A stretch of DNA of 64,000 nt from Saprospiraceae bacterium. GTDB taxonomy: Bacteria > Bacteroidota > Bacteroidia > Chitinophagales > Saprospiraceae. The stretch spans positions 434,001 to 498,000 of the forward strand of contig JADKGL010000037.1 of the NCBI GenBank assembly GCA_016722295.1, given 5' to 3'. How positions within the stretch are numbered: the stretch's first letter is position 1; every line of letters begins with the position of its first letter. Below, piece by piece: positions 45,342 to 54,960 of the stretch. The notes under the pieces are model-generated. The model searched no databases and was not told the origin of the DNA. It saw nothing but the letters and a program-made list of their open reading frames with translations. The position numbers and the translations under genes were made by a program.

Positions 45342-46538
45342 TTACAATAAATCAAGTCCAATTTCTAAATCCTTTATCAAGTATTCAGCTGATTCCAATC
45401 CAACATAAATTCGAATCATACGATGTTGCGGATCATCCTTATTGAATAAGCTTGGATCCATACCAGCTATTTTTGGCAAAATCAAACTCTCATATCCACC
45501 CCAACTTACAGCTATAAGAAAGCACGTAAGATTTTCACAAAATCGCTCAATCCGAACTACAGAATCGGTTTTTACTACAATAGAAAACAATCCACAAGCT
45601 CCAGTCATTTGGCTCTTTGCTAAGTCTGTTTGAGGAAAAGTATCATCAAATGGAAAAATCACTTGTTCTATTTTTGGATGTGACTTTAAGAAATTGAGCA
45701 CTTCGATTGTAGTATTTGAAATTCGGTCTAATCTAGCTGGCAAGGTGCGAAGTCCTCTCAAAAGCAACCACGCATTAAATGGTTGTATCCCACTTCCGGC
45801 TAACAAATATTCCAAATCAAAAATCTTCTTCAATAAAGATTTCTTTCCTGTCAAAACACCTGCTACAACATCACTATGCCCTCCAATATATTTAGTGGCA
45901 GATTGTAATACAAGATCTATACCCAATAAAATTGGTCTCTGATATATCGGTGTACAATAACTATTATCACAAACGGTCAGTATCCCTCTTTCCTTGGCAA
46001 ACTCTGCAATGGACTTCATATCTTGAATCGCAAAATCCCAACTATTGGGTGATTCTAAATAAATTATCTTTGTTTTGTCATTACAAGCATCAAGCACATT
46101 CTGAGTATCACGTGCATCAACATAAGTAGTAGTCACTTGATATCTTACTAAAAACAAATCAAAACACTTTTGCGCCCAAGTGTAAGGACTTCTCACAGAA
46201 ACGATATGGTCTCCGGATTGTACAAAAGGGACAATAGATGAAAATATAGCAGCTGCTCCCGAATTAAAAACTAAACAATCCTCAGCTCCATCTAACGCGG
46301 CTAACTTTTTGCGCAATATATCGACAGTGGGATTCAATCCGCGAGAATATAAATAGCCTGAATATTCATCTTTGAAACTTTGACGAATCGCATCAACTGT
46401 TTTAAATGCAAAATTGCTAGTTTGGACGATTGGTGGTGCTATGGCTTGAAAATACTGTTCACGATCTTCACCTAGTTCATTTAATATAAAACTAATCTCT
46501 GAGTCTATCTCTTGGTTTGATTTATTACCCATTGCCAT
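45342..46538 (-). CDS. Cys/Met metabolism PLP-dependent enzyme
   Basis: A 398-residue fold-type I enzyme of the cystathionine gamma-synthase/beta-lyase group. Conserved parts are YSGYLYSRGLNPTVDILRKK, the cofactor region FNSGAAAIFSSIVPF, IIYLESPNSWDFAIQDM, CDNSYCTPIYQRP and the PLP lysine in SATKYIGGHSDVVAG. It handles sulphur amino acids or a homocysteine relative. The exact reaction is not given by these motifs and the neighbours do not help. It is divergent from dus. Confidence 0.9.
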   Translation of the reverse strand: MAMGNKSNQEIDSEISFILNELGEDREQYFQAIAPPIVQTSNFAFKTVDAIRQSFKDEYSGYLYSRGLNPTVDILRKKLAALDGAEDCLVFNSGAAAIFSSIVPFVQSGDHIVSVRSPYTWAQKCFDLFLVRYQVTTTYVDARDTQNVLDACNDKTKIIYLESPNSWDFAIQDMKSIAEFAKERGILTVCDNSYCTPIYQRPILLGIDLVLQSATKYIGGHSDVVAGVLTGKKSLLKKIFDLEYLLAGSGIQPFNAWLLLRGLRTLPARLDRISNTTIEVLNFLKSHPKIEQVIFPFDDTFPQTDLAKSQMTGACGLFSIVVKTDSVVRIERFCENLTCFLIAVSWGGYESLILPKIAGMDPSLFNKDDPQHRMIRIYVGLESAEYLIKDLEIGLDLL

Positions 46539-46633
46539 TTGCTATTTAAAATCATGCAATTTTAATTAAAAATACGGACTTTTCAAGATTTGTTCTATTT
46601 TACACTTCACAGCATTTTCAACAGATTTTTATC

Positions 46634-46641
46634 TAACTTTG
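46634..46641 (+). promoter_or_regulatory. -7 box for the dus-cca-carboxypeptidase run
   Basis: TAACTTTG, matching TAnnTTTG, 8 bp before the dus ATG. No good -33 TTG found at the usual distance. Confidence 0.45.
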
Positions 46642-46649
46642 CCCCTTGA

Positions 46650-47660
46650 ATGCAGAAAAATGTAAAAATAGCCAATATCGAACTAACAGAGTTCCCTTTA
46701 TTACTTGCTCCAATGGAAGATGTTAGTGATCCGCCATTTCGCGCATTATGCAAGGAACAAGGCTGTGATATGTTATATACTGAGTTTATATCAGTAGAAG
46801 GACTCATTCGTGATGCACATAAAAGCCTACAAAAACTCGACATCTATGAAGAGGAAAGACCTATAGGCGTTCAAATTTTTGGAGCCGAGTTGGAATCTAT
46901 GATGAAAGCAGCTGAAATAGTAGAAAACGCAAAACCAGAGCTATTAGACATCAATTATGGCTGTCCTGTACAAAAAGTTGTATGTAAATTAGCAGGTGCT
47001 GGTATCCTAAAAGACATTCCGAAGATGATCTCGCTAACAGAGGCGGTGGTAAAATCGACAAATTTGCCAGTCACTGTAAAAACCAGATTGGGTTGGGATG
47101 AAAATACAATTTTTATTGAAGAAGTGGCTGAAAGACTACAAGATATCGGAATTAAAGCATTGTCCATTCATGCTAGGACAAGGTCTCAAATGTACAAAGG
47201 GCATTCAGATTGGTCTTGGATCTCAAAAGTGAAAAACAATCCAAGAATACATATTCCGATTTTTGGGAATGGCGATATAGACTCTCCTCAAAAAGCCTTG
47301 GAATATAAAAATAAATATGATGTAGATGGAATCATGATAGGAAGAGCGAGTATTGGGTATCCTTGGATTTTTAGAGAGATAAAACATTATTTTGCTACTG
47401 GTGAATTATTGGCACCACCCACGATTCAAGAACGTGTTGCCGCTGCAAAAAGCCATTTAACAAATTCAATAAAGTGGAAAGGTGAAAAATTAGGTATTGT
47501 AGAAATGCGAAGACATTATACAAATTATTTTAAAGGTATTCCAAATGTAAAAGAATATAGAATGCAACTTGTTACAGAATCAAATCCTTCAGTGCTATTC
47601 GAACTTTTGGACGATATGCAAGAAAATTATTCTCACGAAATATTTGAATTGGTATCGTGA
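46650..47660 (+). CDS. dusB: tRNA-dihydrouridine synthase (DusB type)
   Basis: A flavoprotein of 336 residues reducing uridines in the tRNA D-loop. The start LLLAPMEDVSDPPFRALCKE, then YTEFISVEGLIRDA and VQIFGAE follow the family. The active-site region LDINYGCPVQKVVCKLAGAG holds the catalytic Cys after Gly, and the FMN phosphate-binding GNGDIDSPQKALEYK and DGIMIGRASIGYPW lie later. The cca ATG starts at the last base of its stop, so the two are coupled. Confidence 0.93.
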   Translation: MQKNVKIANIELTEFPLLLAPMEDVSDPPFRALCKEQGCDMLYTEFISVEGLIRDAHKSLQKLDIYEEERPIGVQIFGAELESMMKAAEIVENAKPELLDINYGCPVQKVVCKLAGAGILKDIPKMISLTEAVVKSTNLPVTVKTRLGWDENTIFIEEVAERLQDIGIKALSIHARTRSQMYKGHSDWSWISKVKNNPRIHIPIFGNGDIDSPQKALEYKNKYDVDGIMIGRASIGYPWIFREIKHYFATGELLAPPTIQERVAAAKSHLTNSIKWKGEKLGIVEMRRHYTNYFKGIPNVKEYRMQLVTESNPSVLFELLDDMQENYSHEIFELVS

Positions 47661-49150
47661 TGAATAATCCTTCAATCATATTTAAAATTAATCCTTGGGA
47701 AAGAAAAATATTGGAAATCATTGCTGATTGTGCAAAGGAATTACATACTGAATGCTTTGCTGTAGGAGGTTATGTGAGAGATAGAATTATAGGAAGAGAA
47801 TCCAAAGATATTGACATTGTTACAATTGGAGATGGAATACAATTAGCTCAATTGGTTGCTTCAAAATTTCGTCCAATGCCAAGTGTGAATATATTTGAGC
47901 GCTTTGGCACAGCTATGATTCGACATAAAGATATAGAGATTGAATTCGTTGGAGCAAGAAAAGAATCATATAGTATAGATTCCAGAAAGCCAAGTGTCAG
48001 TTCTGGTTCGTTATTAGATGATCAGCTTCGAAGAGATTTTACCATCAATGCAATTTCAATTAGTCTCAATCCAGAAAACTTTGGTGAATTGATCGATCCG
48101 TTTAATGGACTTCAAGACATCGAACAAAAAATCATCAGAACTCCTACTAATCCTGAGCGCACCTTTTCAGATGATCCACTTCGCATGATGAGAGCGATTC
48201 GTTTTGCAAGTCAATTGGATTTTAAAATAGATCAAATTACTTTTGAAGGAATAAAAAACACAAAAGAACGATTAAGAATAATATCAAAAGAAAGAATCAG
48301 CTCCGAATTTGACAAAATCATTTTATCCAATAAACCATCGAATGGCTTTGAGTTATTATTTCAAGGTGGACTTTTACAAATCTTTTTTCCAGAATTTTGT
48401 CTCTTGCGAGGTGTAGAATATCAAGAAGGAAAAGGGCATAAAGATAATTTTTATCATACACTTGAAGTTCTCGATAATGTTGCATTAAAATCAGACAATT
48501 TATGGTTGCGCTGGGCTGCTATTTTGCACGATATTGCAAAGCCACAAACGAAACGATTTGAAGAAGGTATAGGATGGACCTTTCATGGACATGAGGCTCT
48601 TGGCGCATCAATGACGGCTCGGATATTTAAAAATCTGAGAATGCCATTAGATTATAAAATGAAATATGTGCAAAAACTAGTTCGCCTTCATCTTCGTCCT
48701 ATTGCATTAACTCAAGAAGTCATTACTGATTCAGCGTTAAGAAGATTATTATTTGAAGCGGGAGAAGATTTAGAAGACTTATTAACCTTATGTGAAGCAG
48801 ATATCACTTCTAAGAATCCAGATAAAGTAAAAAAATACAAAAATAATTATACTACAGTTCGACTTAAACTTCAGGAAGTTGAAGAAAAAGATCGAATAAG
48901 AGAATGGCAACCTCCAATCAGTGGTGAAATGATTATGCTAGCATTTGGAATAAAGCCTTGCAAAGAAGTAGGAATAATAAAAAATGTAATTAAAGATTCT
49001 ATTCTTGATGACATTATCGATAATAATTTTGAAGCAGCTTATCAATTGATGCTCGCAAAAGGAAAAGAGCTAGGTCTACTAATCAAACAAGAACTAAGTG
49101 AGGCAGACCAAACTAAACTAAAAATATTATCCAATAGTGACATTAAATGA
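47660..49150 (+). CDS. cca: CCA-adding tRNA nucleotidyltransferase with HD domain
   Basis: Adds or repairs the 3' CCA of tRNA. The class II nucleotidyltransferase head is AVGGYVRDRIIGRESKDIDI (GG, RD and the DxD metal pair), followed by the LLDDQLRRDFTINAISI nucleotide-binding region. FSDDPLRMMRAIRFASQLDF is characteristic, and an HD-type domain (WAAILHDIAKPQTKRF) lies near residue 290. The ATG at 47660 is preferred over the GTG at 47657. It overlaps the carboxypeptidase gene by four bases. Confidence 0.94.
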   Translation: MNNPSIIFKINPWERKILEIIADCAKELHTECFAVGGYVRDRIIGRESKDIDIVTIGDGIQLAQLVASKFRPMPSVNIFERFGTAMIRHKDIEIEFVGARKESYSIDSRKPSVSSGSLLDDQLRRDFTINAISISLNPENFGELIDPFNGLQDIEQKIIRTPTNPERTFSDDPLRMMRAIRFASQLDFKIDQITFEGIKNTKERLRIISKERISSEFDKIILSNKPSNGFELLFQGGLLQIFFPEFCLLRGVEYQEGKGHKDNFYHTLEVLDNVALKSDNLWLRWAAILHDIAKPQTKRFEEGIGWTFHGHEALGASMTARIFKNLRMPLDYKMKYVQKLVRLHLRPIALTQEVITDSALRRLLFEAGEDLEDLLTLCEADITSKNPDKVKKYKNNYTTVRLKLQEVEEKDRIREWQPPISGEMIMLAFGIKPCKEVGIIKNVIKDSILDDIIDNNFEAAYQLMLAKGKELGLLIKQELSEADQTKLKILSNSDIK

Positions 49151-50172
49151 ATAGAAGGGACTTTAAAAAAAAATTAGCTGCAGTCGCAATGACATCACCC
49201 ATCCTTTGGTCAAATCAATTTTTTGAAATGAATTCAGAACTACTATTCCCTAATGCTATAGCGAAGGGCGATACCATTGGCTTACTAGCTCCGGCTGGTT
49301 ATATTACTTCAGAAAGATTGCAAAAAGCAGTGAACAATGTGAATTTATTAGGCTACAAAGCTAAGTATCTACCAAATATTGTGTCTAGAAAAACTGGATA
49401 TTTTGCAGGAACTGATGAACAGCGAATTGATGAAATCCATCAAATGTTTTCAGATGAAGAAGTTCGTGCAATCTGGTGTATTCGGGGTGGTTATGGATTA
49501 ACAAGAATCTTAGAAAAATTGAATTATGAGCTCATAAAATCTTCGAAAAAAATAATACTTGGATATAGCGATATAACTGCTTTACTAAATGCGATTTTTA
49601 TTGAAACTGGCTTAATCACTTATCATGGACCAGTTGCTTCTTCTACAATTAATACCTACACAAAAAATTGTTTAGCCAATTTATTTGAGACTCCTCAGAG
49701 ATGCAACATCACCCATCACCAAAGTAAGCAAAACAATATAGACCCTATATATGAGTATAATATACTCAAAAAAGGTAGCGCTTCAGGTCAATTAATTGGT
49801 GGAAACCTTAGTATTATCACCTCACTCATAGGAACAAGATATCAACCAAATTTCGCAAACAAAATTGTATTCTTAGAAGATGTAGATGAGCGTCCGTATC
49901 GAATTGATCGAATGTTGACACAACTACTACAGTCCACAAACTTCTCTCAATGCAATGCAATATTATTAGGTGTATTTGAAGGATGCGTTCCTAAAAAAGG
50001 AGAAGAATCATTTCAACTATTAGATGTATTTCAAGAACGATTCAATAGTTTACACATTCCCATTATTTATGGATTTTCATTTGGACATATTGAACCTTGC
50101 TGTATCATACCGATTGGCCAAAAATACAATCTAAATACTAGTGAAACCTATCTTCAATGTAGTGAAGAATAA
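49147..50172 (+). CDS. LD-carboxypeptidase (S66 family), Tat-like leader
   Basis: A 341-residue serine peptidase of the LdcA/MccF family, which removes the terminal D-Ala from tetrapeptide stems in peptidoglycan recycling. The N-terminus MNRRDFKKKLAAVAM looks like a twin-arginine export signal, unusual for LdcA of E. coli, which is cytoplasmic. The core shows GDTIGLLAPAGYITSERL, WCIRGGYGLTRIL, the nucleophile in LGYSDITALL, GGNLSIITSLIGTRY and the late His in FGHIEPC. It is coupled to cca by an ATGA overlap. Confidence 0.9.
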   Translation: MNRRDFKKKLAAVAMTSPILWSNQFFEMNSELLFPNAIAKGDTIGLLAPAGYITSERLQKAVNNVNLLGYKAKYLPNIVSRKTGYFAGTDEQRIDEIHQMFSDEEVRAIWCIRGGYGLTRILEKLNYELIKSSKKIILGYSDITALLNAIFIETGLITYHGPVASSTINTYTKNCLANLFETPQRCNITHHQSKQNNIDPIYEYNILKKGSASGQLIGGNLSIITSLIGTRYQPNFANKIVFLEDVDERPYRIDRMLTQLLQSTNFSQCNAILLGVFEGCVPKKGEESFQLLDVFQERFNSLHIPIIYGFSFGHIEPCCIIPIGQKYNLNTSETYLQCSEE

Positions 50173-50261
50173 AATAACAACTATCATTACCCTTTCAAGA
50201 ACTTGCCTTTTTTAGGAATCCATTATAAAAACTATTTACTCAATACTTCTGTTAGACAACT

Positions 50262-52034
50262 ATGTCTAAAACAATAAAATTAAATAAAGAAAGCCTTAGG
50301 CAATCCATAAAAATATTTAGATTTATAAAACCTTACAAATGGTCATTTATACTTGGAATGATTTGCTTGGTCATCTCTAGCTCCATGTTTATGATTTTTC
50401 CAGGTGCAGCAGGAGAAATGGCTAATGCCGCAATAGGCAAAGGGAAATGGAATATCAAAGTAGAAGAATTTGGATTAATCTTTCTAGTTATTCTTATCGT
50501 TCAAGGTGTCCTATCCTATTTTCGAACAACATTTTTTGCAAAAGTTAGTGAATACGGTATTGCAGATATACGAAAGGCGCTCTTTGAAAAAATTATTACG
50601 CAGGACATTTTCTTTTTTGAAAAAAACAGAGTTGGAGAACTGACTAGCAGATTAACTGCGGATGTGGAACAACTACAATCTGCATTCTCAATCTCTCTAG
50701 CAGAATTTATTAGACAGATCGTGGTATTAGTGTTTGGTGTAATCATTATAGCGTGGATGGCTCCAAAATTATCCTTAATTATGTTATTAACATTTCCAGT
50801 AATAGTCATTACCTCAATTTTATTTGGAAAATACATCAGAAAATTATCCAAGCAAAGGCAAGATAGTCTTGCAGAGAGCAATGTAATAGTGGAAGAAAGT
50901 TTTCAATCTCTTCACACTGTTAAAGCATTTACGAATGAGAAATTTGAGTTCGACAGATTTGCAAAAACCATTGCGAGTATGTTGGATATTTCGATGCATT
51001 ATGCAAAAATGCGAGGGTTGTTTTTTATCTTTATTATTACTGTATTATTTGGCGGATTATTTTTCATCCTTTGGCGCGGTGCTATATTAGTGCAACAAGG
51101 AGAAATGGAAGCTGGAGATTTATTTTCATTTATTATTTACACTGGGATAATCGGAGGCGCTATCGCAGGTATTGGAAACTTATACACTGTACTTTCAGGA
51201 GCTATTGGTGCCACAGAAAGGATCCAAGAAATATTAGAAAAAGATCAAGAAGTTGATCTTAAATCAATTGATCACAGCAAAACTTTAAAAATAGAAGGCA
51301 AAGTAAAATTTGAAAACATTCGCTTCTCGTATCCAAGCCGACCAGATGTTGAAGTATTGCATGATATCAATTTTACTATTGAAGCTGGAAAACGAATTGC
51401 GCTAGTGGGATCTAGTGGTGCTGGAAAATCTACGATAGTACAATTATTATTAAAATTTTATAAACCAAGCGAAGGGAACATATTTATAGATGATATCAAT
51501 TTGGAAGAACTTAATCACACAAGTTTTAGAAAGAACATCGCAATTGTTCCCCAAGAAATTTTACTCTTTGGAGGGACGATAAAAGAAAACATTCTTTATG
51601 GTAGACCCGAAGCAACTGACGAAGAAATCATAGATGCTGCAAAAAAATCAAACTCCTTTGAATTTATTAGCTCATTTCCAGACCAATTCGAAACAATTGT
51701 AGGCGAAAGAGGAATAAAACTGAGCGGAGGCCAAAGACAAAGAATTGCTATAGCGAGAGCCATACTTAGAGATCCTAAAATTCTAATTTTGGATGAAGCG
51801 ACCTCTTCCTTAGATGCTGAATCAGAAAAATATGTACAAGAAGCATTGGATTTGCTCATGCAAAACAGAACATCAATTATTATAGCTCATAGATTATCAA
51901 CTATCATTAATGCGGATATTATATATGTATTAAAAGATGGCTATATTGTAGAAAGAGGCACACATGATCAACTATTGCAACTGAAGGGAGTATATAGTCA
52001 ACTTGTTGAAATGCAATTAAAAATATCAGAATAA
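50262..52034 (+). CDS. ABC exporter, fused membrane and ATPase domains (MsbA-like)
   Basis: A 590-residue half-transporter. Six hydrophobic helices lie in about 28-320 and an intracellular ESFQSLHTVKAFTNE loop is present. The ATPase has Walker A VGSSGAGKSTIVQLL, the Q-loop IVPQEILLF, the signature LSGGQRQRIAIARA, Walker B ILILDEATSSLD and the switch His in IIAHRLSTI. It is expected to homodimerise in the inner membrane and flip lipid or export a hydrophobic compound. The substrate is not indicated by neighbours. Confidence 0.93.
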   Translation: MSKTIKLNKESLRQSIKIFRFIKPYKWSFILGMICLVISSSMFMIFPGAAGEMANAAIGKGKWNIKVEEFGLIFLVILIVQGVLSYFRTTFFAKVSEYGIADIRKALFEKIITQDIFFFEKNRVGELTSRLTADVEQLQSAFSISLAEFIRQIVVLVFGVIIIAWMAPKLSLIMLLTFPVIVITSILFGKYIRKLSKQRQDSLAESNVIVEESFQSLHTVKAFTNEKFEFDRFAKTIASMLDISMHYAKMRGLFFIFIITVLFGGLFFILWRGAILVQQGEMEAGDLFSFIIYTGIIGGAIAGIGNLYTVLSGAIGATERIQEILEKDQEVDLKSIDHSKTLKIEGKVKFENIRFSYPSRPDVEVLHDINFTIEAGKRIALVGSSGAGKSTIVQLLLKFYKPSEGNIFIDDINLEELNHTSFRKNIAIVPQEILLFGGTIKENILYGRPEATDEEIIDAAKKSNSFEFISSFPDQFETIVGERGIKLSGGQRQRIAIARAILRDPKILILDEATSSLDAESEKYVQEALDLLMQNRTSIIIAHRLSTIINADIIYVLKDGYIVERGTHDQLLQLKGVYSQLVEMQLKISE

Positions 52035-52085
52035 GATGTAAATAATGGAAAACAAATTCTTATTTTTCCGCATAATTTTTAATTC

Positions 52086-52718
52086 ATGAAAAAAATCTAT
52101 CTTTTCTTTTGTTTTACTTTGTTCGCTACATTGAGCATTGCTCAAATCAAAATTAAACCACAACTGGTCTATGGTCTAGATTTATATCAATGGTATAGAA
52201 ATCCATACTGTAGCACATGTGTAAACAAAGAAGCATCTTCATCTGGAACAAGTCTTATCTCTACACCGATTGGAGCTAAAGTAATTATTGGCAAAAATAA
52301 TTTTTCAATTGCAACCGAACTTGGTGCTAATTTTGGTTGGTTTACATTAGATATCAATCAGTACAAAGGCGTTGGTTCACTTGCCTTTCCCGCAATGGTT
52401 AAAGCTAATTTTGGAGCATTGAGTGGATTTAGTAAAAATAAACTCCTAGGATATTCTATCGGTGGCGGCATTCAATACTCGAAAACGGAATTATATGGGT
52501 TGACAAAAAAATACGACCATTTGGAGAGAAAATTCTTTCCAACATACATAGGAGAAATTGGTTTTGGTGGAGGAATATCAGGAATGCAAGTTTCATGGAA
52601 TACAAAAATTGGCATCGGTCCAAATCATGGAATGGTCATTCAAAATAGTATACAATTCTACATGAATTTTAAAAAAGATAAAAAATCAGATTCATCCACA
52701 CTTAAGAAAAATCTGTGA
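52086..52718 (+). CDS. Secreted barrel-like protein of unknown function
   Basis: A 210-residue protein with a signal peptide (about 1-19, LSIAQ). The mature part is mostly alternating beta strands with aromatic ends (STPIGAKVIIGKNNFSIATE, LLGYSIGGGIQYSKTELYGL, GMVIQNSIQFYMNFKK), as in small outer-membrane barrels. One short Cys-x-x-Cys (CSTC, near residue 41) may form a disulfide. No family named. Its stop overlaps the murB GTG start. Confidence 0.6.
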   Translation: MKKIYLFFCFTLFATLSIAQIKIKPQLVYGLDLYQWYRNPYCSTCVNKEASSSGTSLISTPIGAKVIIGKNNFSIATELGANFGWFTLDINQYKGVGSLAFPAMVKANFGALSGFSKNKLLGYSIGGGIQYSKTELYGLTKKYDHLERKFFPTYIGEIGFGGGISGMQVSWNTKIGIGPNHGMVIQNSIQFYMNFKKDKKSDSSTLKKNL

Positions 52719-53709
52719 TTTCACTAGTAAATTTAAATACATTTCATATCAACTCCTCTTGTAAAGAGTTAATCCAAATAAAGAAAATTGAGGATATTAT
52801 TAGTTTTAAAGAACGAAATATAAAAGATTATTATATCCTTGGTGGAGGCAGTAATATCTTATTACTAGATTCGATTGAAAATGTTATTTTAAAAAATGAA
52901 CTAAAAGGCATTCAACTTTTACATCAAAACAATGATAATGTAATACTTAGAATTGCAAGTGGTGAGAATTGGCATGACACAGTAATTTATTGTATAAATA
53001 ATAATTGGTGTGGTATAGAAAATCTTGCATTAATCCCTGGTACTGTTGGCGGCGCACCTGTACAAAATATTGGTGCCTATGGTGTAGAAATCAAAGATTT
53101 CATTTATGCAGTGCATGGTATTGATTTGGTTTCTGGTAAAGAAAAAACCTACTTGCCTACAGAATGTCAATTTGCTTATCGCAGCTCTATATTCAAAACT
53201 GATTTAAAAAATTCTTTTTCATCACAGCGGTTGAATTAAAACTGAATAAAACACCAAAAACTCAGATAGAATATGGAGCTATAAAAGAAGAATTACAAAA
53301 AAAGCAAATTGCACATCCAACGATCAATGATATTTGCCAAGCTGTAATGCGCATTCGAAGTTCAAAACTACCTGATCCAAAGGTTCTTGGCAATGCAGGA
53401 AGCTTCTTTAAAAATGCAGTAATAAGTAGATCCCATTATGATACTTTGCTACTTGAATATCCTGAAATACCTTCTTATAAGATAAATGACGACCTAGTAA
53501 AAGTTCCCACAGGATGGCTAATTGAGAAAGCTGGGTGGAAGGGGTTTCGCGATCAGGACGCAGGGTGCCATTCGAAACAAGCATTAGTTTTAGTCAATTT
53601 TGGTGAAGCAACAGGAAAAGATATTTTAAAATTAGCTACAGATATAAAAAAAGATGTATTTTTAAAGTTCAGAATAGACCTCGAATTCGAAGTGAATATT
53701 TGGACTTAA
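52715..53709 (+). CDS. murB: UDP-N-acetylenolpyruvoylglucosamine reductase (frame broken at 53215-53219)
   Basis: Reduces enolpyruvyl-UDP-GlcNAc to UDP-MurNAc, an essential step of wall precursor synthesis. The GTG at 52715 overlaps the previous gene. The FAD-binding part reads YILGGGSNILLLDS and IENLALIPGTVGGAPVQNIG, then AVHGIDLVSG and FAYRSSIFK. As written it stops after 174 codons. Adding one T to the T5 run at 53215-53219 gives NSFFITAVELKLNKTPKTQI and joins the second part, which has VLGNAGSFFKNAV with the catalytic Ser and ends at 53709. The corrected protein, about 330 residues, is normal. Confidence 0.9.
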
Positions 53710-53719
53710 TGGATTTGAC

Positions 53720-54817
53720 ATGATTAAACTAAGTTATTATTGCCCGATACTTTTGCTTTGCTGCATTAGCAAATTGTATTGTCAAGAATTAAAAATAGAC
53801 GGTCCAAATATAATTTGTCCAGGTCAAAAATATATACTAGAAACAACAAATCCCTTCACATCATATCGATGGTCGACAGGTGATACGACTTCAAGAATTT
53901 TTATCGAACGAGGTGCTAATTATTGCATAACTGTTACAAAAACATCAGGGACTAAAGATTCTATATGTCGTTTTGTCAGTGAATACAATATAGAACCTTT
54001 GGAAATCCTAGGTGATAGTGTTTTTTGTGAAGGTAAAACAGCACCACTAGATGCAACTTCGGGCTTTACCTCATACCTATGGAGCAACAACCAAACGACT
54101 CGACAAATATTAATATCACGAGGTGGAAATTATTGTGTAGAGGCTGTCAATCTAAATGGATGTCTTTCCACTGCATGTAAGAACATCACAATGATCAACA
54201 GATCCTATGAATTACGTGCACCTAAAATTTGTTATAAAGACACAATAATTTTTAATTCTTTCTACTTATCTGATACTGGCATCTATTCATTTCGATACAC
54301 GAAATTTAACGGCTGTGATAGTATCATTGAATTCGATATCAAACATCATCCAAGAATAATACTTGACACAATTAGTATAAGTAAGCCACAAGGATTTAGA
54401 GTAGTTCCTATTGCTTCTGGTGGAAAGCAACCTTTACAATATTTATGGTCAAATGGAGATACAAATCGTATCCTCCTCACAAGCTTAGCAGGTAAATACA
54501 GCTTAAAAATTACTGATCAAAATGGCTGTACTTTAGATACGATGATAACGTTAATTCATACTAACGTTGACAATCAAAATTCTAATTTATTTTTAAAAAA
54601 TTACAAGAATCCAATTACATCAAATGAACTTTTTCAAATGTGCTATGATGTCGTGCAAAAACATAAGCAGGCTCAAATTTCACTTATAAGCAATACAGGA
54701 ATTCAATTGACAAATATCGCTGATTCAAATTCTTACCCCATGCTACAAAATGGGCTTTACTTTCTAAGGATATTCACTGACCGGACCACTTTCTTTCCAA
54801 TTATTATTATTAATTAA
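53720..54817 (+). CDS. Secreted protein with Ig/SprB-like repeats, T9SS-type tail
   Basis: A 365-residue protein with a signal peptide (about 1-20, LYCQ). It contains repeats of the form SY-x-WS-x-G-D-x-T-T and YC-V-x-V: SYRWSTGDTTSRIFIERGAN, SYLWSNNQTTRQILISRGGN and YLWSNGDTNRILLTSLAG. These match repeats in the two genes that follow. The last 80 residues look like a diverged T9SS tail (YPMLQNGLYFLRIFTDRTTF). Expected outside the cell. It starts 10 bp after murB. Confidence 0.7.
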   Translation: MIKLSYYCPILLLCCISKLYCQELKIDGPNIICPGQKYILETTNPFTSYRWSTGDTTSRIFIERGANYCITVTKTSGTKDSICRFVSEYNIEPLEILGDSVFCEGKTAPLDATSGFTSYLWSNNQTTRQILISRGGNYCVEAVNLNGCLSTACKNITMINRSYELRAPKICYKDTIIFNSFYLSDTGIYSFRYTKFNGCDSIIEFDIKHHPRIILDTISISKPQGFRVVPIASGGKQPLQYLWSNGDTNRILLTSLAGKYSLKITDQNGCTLDTMITLIHTNVDNQNSNLFLKNYKNPITSNELFQMCYDVVQKHKQAQISLISNTGIQLTNIADSNSYPMLQNGLYFLRIFTDRTTFFPIIIIN

Positions 54818-54835
54818 TTGATTAATAATCAATTA
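54815..54835. terminator. Hairpin after the Ig/SprB-like gene
   Basis: TAATTGATTA-A-TAATCAATTA is a perfect 10-bp inverted repeat that begins at the stop codon. All-AT stems make it weak, but its position right at the gene end favours an mRNA-end role. Confidence 0.4.
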
Positions 54836-54927
54836 TTAAAACATAATAACTTTGCTTTATATAAAAAATAAATTTAATTTTCACAAAATAATTGTAATTT
54901 TAATTTTCATCGACCAAGAGATTGACT

Positions 54928-54935
54928 TAATTTTG
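54928..54935 (+). promoter_or_regulatory. -7 box for the LRR protein gene
   Basis: TAATTTTG, matching TAnnTTTG, 25 bp before the ATG at 54961, in the only sizeable gap (143 bp) of the secreted-protein cluster. Confidence 0.45.
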
Positions 54936-54960
54936 AATAAATGCTTAAAAACTAACTGAT

